Of a stretch of 64,000 nt of DNA, positions 58,176 through 64,000 are shown one piece after another; positions within the stretch are counted from its first letter, which is position 1, and each line of letters starts with the position of its first letter. The translations under genes were made by a program, and so were the position numbers. The notes under the pieces were generated by a model. It did not search any database, was not told the DNA's origin, and saw only the letters and a list, made by a program, of their open reading frames with translations. The stretch comes from Bacillus sp. CH30_1T (GTDB taxonomy: Bacteria > Bacillota > Bacilli > Bacillales > Bacillaceae_B). The stretch is taken from assembly GCF_008364765.1 (NCBI RefSeq), contig NZ_VTUY01000009.1:1-64000 (forward strand), given 5' to 3'.

Positions 58176-58571
58176 ATGAAAGAAAGACAGCAAATGAATG
58201 CACACTTGAACAAAGAGAAAGCAGTCTCGTTTCTACAACTAGTCGCATCGGGGAAAGTCCGGGAAGCATTCGAGCGTCACGTTGGACCTGACTTTCACCA
58301 CCACAATCCTTATTTTCGCGGGGATGCAGAATCACTCATGGTAGCGATGGAAGAGAATGCAGAAAAGAATCCGAATAAGGTATTTGAGGTCAAACGCGCG
58401 ATCGAAGAGGGGGAGAGCGTTGCCGTTCACTCCTATGTGAGACAACATCCAGAAGACCTTGGAGCTGTTGTGATCCACATCTTCCGATTCCAGGATGACC
58501 GAATTGTTGAATTGTGGGATGTAGGTCAAGCCATTCCGGAAGATTCCCCGAATGAGAATGGGTTTTTTTAA
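58176..58571 (+). CDS. NTF2-like (SnoaL-type) protein
   Basis: A 131-residue alpha-beta barrel protein of the SnoaL / nuclear transport factor 2 superfamily. Typical segments are FERHVGPDFHHHNPYFRGDA early, the VAVHSYVR strand, and VIHIFRFQDDRIVELWDVGQ at the end. Members are small cyclases, isomerases or ligand binders. The specific role is unknown. I choose ATG 58176, eight bases after AAAGGA. Longer frames upstream overlap the preceding ORF. A MITE-like repeat begins 18 bases after its stop. Confidence 0.85.
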   Translation: MKERQQMNAHLNKEKAVSFLQLVASGKVREAFERHVGPDFHHHNPYFRGDAESLMVAMEENAEKNPNKVFEVKRAIEEGESVAVHSYVRQHPEDLGAVVIHIFRFQDDRIVELWDVGQAIPEDSPNENGFF

Positions 58572-58588
58572 TTCTACATAAAGATCTA

Positions 58589-58873
58589 TTTAATAGGCTC
58601 TTTTCGTATAGTTTGTTGCTATTATAAAGGAGTAAATAATAGTTGATTTCCGCTCCAGGATGCTCGCTTTCCGCGGGGCTGGCGGTGAGCTTCCTCGGCT
58701 GCGCCTCCGGGGTCTCACCTGTCCAGCTATTCCCGCAGGTGTCGAGCATCCTCGGCCGAACGCTAGCTGCAAGCGGAGCAGTTCCCCTCACCATCCAGCA
58801 TAAACCGGTTGACAGAGCCCTGGCAGATTGTATTCTTGAAAACAACAATCATTGCGAAAAGAGCCTTTTAATA
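58589..58873. mobile_element. MITE-like non-autonomous repeat element
   Basis: Terminal inverted repeats GGCTCTTTTCG (58596-58606) and CGAAAAGAGCC (58855-58865), with partial matching further in (TTGTTG / CAACAA), bound about 270 bases that encode nothing. TTTAATA flanks both ends (58589-58595 and 58867-58873) and may be the target duplication. The GC-rich core (about 58643-58790, starting GTTGATTTCCGCTCCAGGAT) contains CTTTCCGCGGGG and GGTCTCACCTGTCC blocks that I recall from intergenic repeats in many Bacillaceae. Confidence 0.75.
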
Positions 58874-58903
58874 AGCCGATTCCAATTGGGATCGGCTTAT
58901 TTA
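58870..58903 (+). terminator. terminator downstream of the repeat element
   Basis: AATAAGCCGATTCC (58870-58883) pairs with GGATCGGCTTATT (58889-58901). It probably was the original terminator of the NTF2-like gene before the repeat inserted between them. Confidence 0.7.
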
Positions 58904-58995
58904 TATTCATCAGCAGGATATAAAAAAACGAATGTCATCATATTTGCTGGCATCCATGTGCACTATATAAACAAATCGTAAAGGGTGGTGAAAGA

Positions 58996-59118
58996 ATGTC
59001 TAAGCAGAAGAATAAGGACCTTAAAAATAATAAAGCGATGCCGAAGTCAGATGTGGAATTTGCACAAAATGGACTCGAAAAGGTGGCTATTAAGGCGCAG
59101 GAAAGAAAGAATAAATAA
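58996..59118 (+). CDS. small basic protein, 40 residues
   Basis: ATG 58996 follows AAAGGGTGGTG and opens a 40-residue protein very rich in Lys (SKQKNKDLKNNKAMPKSDVE at the start). The segment MPKSDVEFAQ recalls the YfhD group of small spore-associated proteins of Bacillus, but the match is short and I do not assign a family. A perfect terminator ten bases after the stop supports it as a real one-gene unit. Confidence 0.65.
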   Translation: MSKQKNKDLKNNKAMPKSDVEFAQNGLEKVAIKAQERKNK

Positions 59119-59127
59119 ATAGCAATA

Positions 59128-59160
59128 AAAAATGAGAAGTTACGCAACTTCTCATTTTTG
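59128..59160. terminator. bidirectional terminator
   Basis: AAAAATGAGAAGTT (59128-59141) pairs perfectly with AACTTCTCATTTTT (59146-59159). It serves the small basic-protein gene and the convergent binding-protein gene. Confidence 0.88.
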
Positions 59161-59188
59161 GTCTTACTGAATCATTTCGTTAAAACTA

Positions 59189-60766
59189 TTATTGAATGCT
59201 TATATCATTGATTTCCAAATAACCGGCAGGACTGATAGCAAAATCTTTTACATTGTTTCGAATCGCTGCCATGTTTTCAATCACACGAACCGGGATATAA
59301 ACCGCGTCTTCCATCTCCAGCTCCTGAGACTTCGCATAGAGCTCCAATCTTTTCTCCTGATCCATTTCAGAACGTGCCTTTTCAATCAGTTGATCGACCT
59401 CATCATTACTATAGAAAAATGTATTTCCGGCAGGTCCATGGGAATTACTATGGAAGAGGTTGTATTGATTATAATCCGCATCTCCAGTAGCATTTCTCCA
59501 ACTGATGATAAACATTTCCGAATTTCCACTTGTGGCTTGCTCTACAAAGGTTCCATACTCCTGAATCTGTATTTCTAAGTTAATTCCAATTCCTTTGAGC
59601 TGGGATTGCATGACTTCAGCCAAACTGATTCTTTCTTTACTGTCCATTGTCAGCAATGTGGTTTTAAATCCATCAGGATACCCAGCTTCGGCCAGTAACC
59701 TCTTGGCTTCGTTTAAATTATATTCATATGCTTTCATATCCGGATGATAGCCAAACACTTTAGATCCTAATAAGGAGTTCGCTTTTTTTCCTATATTATT
59801 AAATACACCTTTCATGATGGAATCCATTTCAACCGCATGGGAAATGGCTTTCCGTACGCGAACATCATTGAAGGGCTCCTTCTGTACGTTAAACCCTACA
59901 TACTCAGTACCAAAGCCTTCACTTCGGTATACTTCCACGTTATTCGATGCCTTTACAGAATCCATCATTGTTACAGATAGAGGTTCCGCAATATGGGCTT
60001 CACCCGTTTCAAGCATGGAAATTCTAGTGGTCTCTTCAGGTACTACTTTGAAAACGACTTCGCTTATAGTTGGTTTATCTCCCCAATACTTGTCGTTTCT
60101 ATGAAACACTATCTCTTTTCCTGTTTCCCAGGACTTGAACACAAATGGACCTGTGCCGACCGGCTCTTGGATAATGTCTTTTCCATAATTTTCGATGGCT
60201 TTGGGACTGATGATTCCGCCTTCATGACTCGCCAGGATGGATAATAAGGGTGAAAAAGGCTCAGATAAAAGAAATTGAACAGTATGATCATCGACTACTT
60301 TTACTTCCTTGACCATTTTGAATACAACGGCTCGAGGCGAAGCCACTTTTGGGTCTGATAATCGATCGAACGTTTTCTTCACAGCCTCGGCATTAAATGG
60401 TGATCCATCATGAAACGAGACATCTTCTCTTAGCTTGAACTCCCACGTTGTATCATCCAACTGCTCCCATTCCTTAGCGAGTAACGGCTTGATTTTGGCA
60501 TTTTTATCTCTACCGACAAGCCCCTCGTAAATTTTACCGTGGGTGACACTTGCCGCATTGATGGTTGACATAAAATGATGATCGAGATTCTCCACATCGG
60601 ATAGACGGGCAATGACCAGGCTATTCTCCTTCTTGGAAGCCTGTCCATCAGCCTGGTCACCTGAACTTGCCCCCATATTGGTGGAGCAACCGCTAATCGC
60701 TACCATCAGTACCATTATTACAATCATGAAAAACCTGCTTCTGAAATAATTTACCTTCGTCTTCAT
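59189..60766 (-). CDS. solo peptide-type ABC transporter substrate-binding lipoprotein
   Basis: A 525-residue SBP_bac_5 protein. The signal peptide ends in the lipobox AISGC (Cys near residue 27), followed by a Ser/Gly/Asp linker. Family segments are FHDGSPFNAEAVKKTFDRLS, EPVGTGPFVFKSWETG and the late QLIEKARSEMDQEKRLELY. Such proteins bind di- and oligopeptides, glutathione or metal chelates. No permease or ATPase gene is adjacent, so it must share a transporter encoded elsewhere. Overall layout is like CntA at 18848, but the proteins are clearly different. ATG 60766 is followed upstream by GGGGAGGATGA. Confidence 0.87.
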   Translation of the reverse strand: MKTKVNYFRSRFFMIVIMVLMVAISGCSTNMGASSGDQADGQASKKENSLVIARLSDVENLDHHFMSTINAASVTHGKIYEGLVGRDKNAKIKPLLAKEWEQLDDTTWEFKLREDVSFHDGSPFNAEAVKKTFDRLSDPKVASPRAVVFKMVKEVKVVDDHTVQFLLSEPFSPLLSILASHEGGIISPKAIENYGKDIIQEPVGTGPFVFKSWETGKEIVFHRNDKYWGDKPTISEVVFKVVPEETTRISMLETGEAHIAEPLSVTMMDSVKASNNVEVYRSEGFGTEYVGFNVQKEPFNDVRVRKAISHAVEMDSIMKGVFNNIGKKANSLLGSKVFGYHPDMKAYEYNLNEAKRLLAEAGYPDGFKTTLLTMDSKERISLAEVMQSQLKGIGINLEIQIQEYGTFVEQATSGNSEMFIISWRNATGDADYNQYNLFHSNSHGPAGNTFFYSNDEVDQLIEKARSEMDQEKRLELYAKSQELEMEDAVYIPVRVIENMAAIRNNVKDFAISPAGYLEINDISIQ

Positions 60767-60932
60767 CTAATCATCCTCCCCTCCGTATTTATTTAATTAT
60801 AAGAATTTTCAGACATATAAAATTAAGATATCTTTACTGTTTTTTTTGTTTTGTTGACCTTTTATTTTTGGAGGATGAGTTTATTATGAGGTTCTTTACT
60901 AACAGGTGACGCCTTATGAGGAAAGGGACCGA

Positions 60933-61607
60933 TTAATAAGTTTGTATAAATAATCCGTCATCTTCTAGCCATTCGGCTACAAATATATCTTTATAATCAG
61001 AAATACCTTGTGACTTGAGTTGTTTTTTTAACCAAGATTCATTAAATCCTAAATCAATTAGTTCATTCCATAAAACTTCCCCATCTCGAATTAAAGTAAC
61101 CGGAACATAAACAGATTTTATAGGCATATTAAAATCTTCTTGAGTAGTTTTTTGATACTTTGTTTTTTTTAATATGCTAATGGAGCCGTTCGATTCTAAA
61201 TAACAAAAAGCAACCTCCCGGATAGAAAAGGTTTCGCTTTGCCGAAGTAGGCTTTGCAACTGATTGATATTCATTCGGTTTTTTTTCAATTCTTCTCGAT
61301 CAACTATTCCATTTTTAATAAGGGCAGACGGTTTTCCTTCAAAAATGCCACGAAACGCTAAATACTTTTGTCCAAGATATTCGACCAAGAAAAGTAAACC
61401 TCCCCATAATGCCATTGAGTATATAATATAAAAGACACCGATTTCATGGTCGTATAATGCGTTACCAAGTAATTCTCCCAATACGATAGCGGCAATAAAA
61501 GTGAAGGGTGTTATTTGATTAATGATTTTCTTTCCAACAAACTTAACGATTATAAAAAGAAGGAAAAATCCAACGATAAGTTCAGTGGTAAGATATATGA
61601 CTTTCAT
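60933..61607 (-). CDS. DUF421 membrane protein (YetF-like)
   Basis: A 224-residue protein of the DUF421 family. Three transmembrane helices (residues ~5-85) are followed by a soluble domain with GKPSALIKNGIVDREELKKN and LQSLLRQSETFSIREVAFCYL, the typical block of the YetF/YdfR/YrbG proteins. Several such proteins are sporulation- or stress-linked, and their biochemical role is unclear. I choose ATG 61607 after AATGGAG. Eight upstream in-frame codons include that site. It is a single gene, divergent from the RsbR-like gene. Confidence 0.87.
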   Translation of the reverse strand: MKVIYLTTELIVGFFLLFIIVKFVGKKIINQITPFTFIAAIVLGELLGNALYDHEIGVFYIIYSMALWGGLLFLVEYLGQKYLAFRGIFEGKPSALIKNGIVDREELKKNRMNINQLQSLLRQSETFSIREVAFCYLESNGSISILKKTKYQKTTQEDFNMPIKSVYVPVTLIRDGEVLWNELIDLGFNESWLKKQLKSQGISDYKDIFVAEWLEDDGLFIQTY

Positions 61608-61833
61608 AATATAAAAACTCCATTCAATCAAACACCATGAAGTGTTCTATTTCTAATCTTTTTATGTTTAACAATACAAGCTAAAAAGATTCTTGTTTCA
61701 TTCAAGAAAGGGCGCACATGAATAACATAGGTATAAAATATTCAATTTTCATTTAAAGCCCTTGTTTTTGAAGGATTTTTATTCATAGACACGAATATGA
61801 AATATATCCGGAATAAAAAAGGAGCGTGTAATT

Positions 61834-62682
61834 ATGAGTAATGAATTTAATTATAAGGTAGATATAGCGGATTTTCTTACGGCTAACAGAGGGGATTTTA
61901 AGCAAAAACTCTTATCTGAAGCTGTAAACGTTGGTAGCAAAATCAATGATATTCTAGAAAAAGGAAACATCGATCTATTAAAGAATGCAGAAGTTTTAGC
62001 TCACTACATCGTTGAAAACAGAGAAGAAGAGCTGGTTGAATTTGCAAAAGTAGAGGGTATTGCATGGGCGCAACATTCTCTCACACTTGCATTCAAACTG
62101 GAATGGGTACATGCAATTAGAAGAACATTATGGTATTTCCTTTATCAATATGATATTAAGAATGAGGATAATGAATCTCCACGAAAGAAATTCTTTGATT
62201 TGGAAAAAAGAATTAATGACAGCGTTGATCAGTTCCTGAATAATTTCTTTATCAGTTATTCTAATTACAAAGATGAACTGATATTGTCGCAGAAAAAGCT
62301 GGTGGAAAATCTATCGGTACCTATCATTCCAATCAATAGCTCGATTGCAGTATTGCCTTTAATTGGAAGTATAGATACCTATCGGGTTCATACACTGGAA
62401 GAAAAAGTGTTGATGGGAATCAGTTCTATGAAAATTCAAACCCTTATTATAGACTTATCGGGTATTGCGGAAATGGAATTGGATGTCATTTTTCAATTTG
62501 GGAAGATCTTAAATGGAATTAATATGATGGGATGCAAAGCCATCCTTACAGGACTGCGGGTAGAGCTTGTCAGAAAAATAGTTGATACAGGAGTCGCATT
62601 TGACGGTCAAATAGAGACAAAGGGGACATTACAGCAAACACTCAAAGAACATCTGGTGTTGGAATCGGGAGTGCAAATTTAA
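61834..62682 (+). CDS. RsbR-like stressosome protein (STAS domain)
   Basis: A 282-residue protein. Residues ~1-155 resemble the non-heme globin sensor domain of RsbR paralogs (best remembered match RsbRD/YqhA). Residues ~165-278 are a STAS domain (IAVLPLIGSIDTYRVHTLEE, IDLSGIAEMELDVIF). RsbR proteins form the stressosome that controls sigma-B. Thr182 in GSIDTYR matches the first phospho-acceptor of RsbRA, but the position of the second one, in the VVDT motif, is Leu here. ATG 61834 follows AAAAGGAGCGTG. A single gene with a terminator. Confidence 0.85.
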   Translation: MSNEFNYKVDIADFLTANRGDFKQKLLSEAVNVGSKINDILEKGNIDLLKNAEVLAHYIVENREEELVEFAKVEGIAWAQHSLTLAFKLEWVHAIRRTLWYFLYQYDIKNEDNESPRKKFFDLEKRINDSVDQFLNNFFISYSNYKDELILSQKKLVENLSVPIIPINSSIAVLPLIGSIDTYRVHTLEEKVLMGISSMKIQTLIIDLSGIAEMELDVIFQFGKILNGINMMGCKAILTGLRVELVRKIVDTGVAFDGQIETKGTLQQTLKEHLVLESGVQI

Positions 62683-62696
62683 TTTATAAGAGCGAA

Positions 62697-62731
62697 AAGC
62701 TGAAGATCAATCATCTGATCTTCAGTTTTGT
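62697..62731. terminator. bidirectional terminator
   Basis: CTGAAGATCA (62700-62709) pairs with TGATCTTCAG (62716-62725), flanked by AAAG and TTTT. It separates the convergent RsbR-like and Dph6-like genes. Confidence 0.82.
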
Positions 62732-62737
62732 CTTGAT

Positions 62738-63451
62738 TCAATCATCATGCAGGTTTGTTCTAACGCGATCCAGCTCCAAAGGCAAAAAAGCATAATCTCC
62801 GTCATTCAAAATCTCACGTTTTAAAACGGGGACAGGATGATTGAAAATCGGTCCATCCACTACTGTGGTATGGAACTCTCCACCTTCTCCGCAAGGATCG
62901 ATCCCTCGAGCTTCAAGTTCCTTTATGTATTCATGAGTTAATGTGCGCCCTAAATCTTCAGGGCGCATGCCCAGGGATAAATTAACCGTTACAACGATGG
63001 ATACAAATCCCAGATCGATGAACTCTTCGACAGCTTCACGATGGTTCATTCCCCATAAAGGCATCCCAAGCTTTAAGCCTGCGTGCTTCGCCACTTTTTC
63101 ATGCCAGCAGCCGTGTTCAGGCATATCGAGGTCTCCCGTTACTAATACTTCTGCCCCTTGTTCCTTTGCTTTTTCTAAAAGGGTCATGAAGACTTTTTCA
63201 TAATCTGTCCAACTGGCGGATGCAGTAAATACGGGTAAACCGATCGATTCAGCTTGTGCACGGATAAGCTCCGGAGGCATTCCGTGGGATCTGGACCGCT
63301 TTCCTTCTTCCTCCAGCATCACAATCAGCCCGAGCGCATCTCCATCCTTCGATGCTTTGTATAGAGCTAAAACACTATCTTTTCCTCCGCTAAACGAAGT
63401 AATGAATGAATGCCCGCGAGCACCATGTTTCCATTCCTTTGATTCTGTCAT
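62738..63451 (-). CDS. Dph6-like ATP-dependent amidoligase / PP-loop ATPase
   Basis: A 237-residue adenine-nucleotide alpha-hydrolase of the diphthine-ammonia ligase (Dph6/MJ0570) family. The PP-loop FITSFSGGKDSVLALYKA is at the N-terminus, and the family-specific ELIRAQAESIGLPVF and EVLVTGDLDMPEHGCWHEKV follow. Bacteria lack diphthamide, so the bacterial substrate is unknown. ATG 63451 follows AGGAGGAAAG. A single gene. Confidence 0.85.
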   Translation of the reverse strand: MTESKEWKHGARGHSFITSFSGGKDSVLALYKASKDGDALGLIVMLEEEGKRSRSHGMPPELIRAQAESIGLPVFTASASWTDYEKVFMTLLEKAKEQGAEVLVTGDLDMPEHGCWHEKVAKHAGLKLGMPLWGMNHREAVEEFIDLGFVSIVVTVNLSLGMRPEDLGRTLTHEYIKELEARGIDPCGEGGEFHTTVVDGPIFNHPVPVLKREILNDGDYAFLPLELDRVRTNLHDD

Positions 63452-63582
63452 TCTTATCTTTCCTCCTTAATGGTTTTTGTATTTTTCTAACTAGTTTCAT
63501 CCTTCTTCCATTCTATCACGATGGGGCTTATAGATAACATTATACCAGCCGGTGAAAAGTGGATGCCTTAGTCCATAAAGAC

Positions 63583-63612
63583 AAAGAGTCGCCTATTTGA
63601 CGACTCCTTTAC
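63583..63612. terminator. hairpin terminator before the edge gene
   Basis: AAAGAGTCG (63583-63591) pairs with CGACTCCTTT (63601-63610). On the minus strand it follows the membrane gene at 63635 with TTTGTCTTT after it. Confidence 0.72.
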
Positions 63613-63634
63613 TAGAATCATTACTGGTTTGGTT

Positions 63635-64000
63635 TCATTTTCTATGAATCCGAATCTCATTAACTACTAGCAATATCACCACCATCCCACTCGACACGAA
63701 AAAGCTGATCCAGGTCGATTGAATTGAATCATAGTTTAGGAGAGACAGCAACCCGGTCCCTAAACCTATCAACGAACAATAAGGGACGAGCATCGGGATC
63801 ATTCTTTTATAAAAGATGACCACCAGCATGGTCGGGATGATGGATGCATACACCTGGGCAAAAAAGAAGATGAGCTCCATCAGATTCGGTGACAAGACCG
63901 AGCTGATGAGAAAGAGTGAAAGGGAAAGCATACCGGAGACCAAATAGGTCTTTTTCAATTGCTGGTCTTCACTCCAATCGTACGTATGTTTCAGCATATT
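63635..64000 (-). CDS. membrane protein, C-terminal part, cut by the window edge
   Basis: At least 120 residues with four predicted helices, open to the right edge on the minus strand. The ATG at 63997 could be internal, because the frame stays open. The segment LIFFFAQVYASIIPTMLVVIFYKRMI followed by a Gly-rich helix resembles the last helices of sodium:solute symporters (SSS family), where a similar fall of helices with a Lys-Arg loop ends the protein. It could instead be a complete small membrane protein. Confidence 0.5.
   Translation of the reverse strand, partial: NMLKHTYDWSEDQQLKKTYLVSGMLSLSLFLISSVLSPNLMELIFFFAQVYASIIPTMLVVIFYKRMIPMLVPYCSLIGLGTGLLSLLNYDSIQSTWISFFVSSGMVVILLVVNEIRIHRK

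Noticed and set aside
1-64000. tRNA, rRNA, prophage or integrated-element boundaries
   Set aside because: I saw no cloverleaf-like sequence with conserved T-loop, no rRNA segments and no integrase genes. The only mobile DNA I can support is the IS3 tail, the MITE-like element and the short repeats.

Overview
The window is chromosomal DNA from a low-to-moderate GC, endospore-forming Gram-positive bacterium of the Bacillaceae. The evidence is strong AGGAGG ribosome-binding sites with frequent TTG/GTG starts, Spo0M, KinB-like orphan kinases, IDEAL-domain proteins, a yoaS-yozG-yoaT block, an Spx paralog with its Rrf2 regulator, and many factor-independent terminators. A marine or soil Bacillus relative (for example the Rossellomorea group) would fit, but I cannot prove the genus from this window. 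I see no rRNA, tRNA or CRISPR.

Layout. 1-450 is the tail of an IS3-type insertion sequence and an intergenic repeat. 0.45-5.0 kb holds an MFS transporter, a GyrI-like protein, small or broken ORFs, a P-loop kinase, a ~20-bp periodic repeat cluster and an IDEAL protein. 5.09-15.4 kb is one long catabolic operon behind a cobalamin riboswitch and terminator. It contains the methylcitrate cycle (mmgD, mmgE, mmgF) followed by the valine-to-propionyl-CoA enzymes (acyl-CoA dehydrogenase, mmsB, mmsA, enoyl-CoA hydratase, 3-hydroxyisobutyryl-CoA hydrolase). Together these turn isobutyryl-CoA into propionyl-CoA and then pyruvate plus succinate without vitamin B12, and low B12 should switch them on. 15.7-25.1 kb is a complete nine-gene opine metallophore locus, cntKLMABCDFE, behind two Zur boxes. 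The enzyme set and diagnostic residues predict a staphylopine-type product (D-His, aminobutyrate, pyruvate) made, exported and re-imported under zinc limitation.

25.2-31.6 kb carries spo0M, a Gly/Asn-rich repeat protein, a DUF402 protein, yoaS-yozG-yoaT, and then an spx paralog, an Rrf2 regulator (SaiR type) and a small IDEAL-domain gene. Four copies of one operator (ACTGTAA-N9-TTACAGT) lie in front of these three genes. 31.7-41 kb has a metallo-beta-lactamase-fold protein with a zinc ribbon, a two-gene ABC exporter, a GNAT, a KinB-like kinase, a YcsI-type hydro-lyase, a ferritin-like/cupin fusion and a methylmalonyl-CoA epimerase-like protein. 41-46.6 kb has a YibE/YibF pair and a probable copper-handling cluster (four-helix Cys-rich Csp protein, two-component system, YdhK/CopL-type lipoprotein). 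47-64 kb is a mosaic of housekeeping and accessory genes: DinB, serine hydrolase, HAD phosphatase, a second KinB-like kinase, DUF1456, a YgjP-type metallopeptidase, Dps with a PerR/Fur-type promoter, a MerR-MATE drug-efflux pair with a 19-bp-spacer promoter, an NTF2-like protein next to a MITE-like element, a solo peptide-binding lipoprotein, a DUF421 protein, an RsbR-like stressosome protein, a Dph6-like ATPase and a truncated membrane protein at the edge.

Between 36.8 and 50.8 kb a palindromic repeat built on GAGGGACGGACCT recurs five times.

All family assignments come from reading the sequence and from memory of the families. No database search was run.
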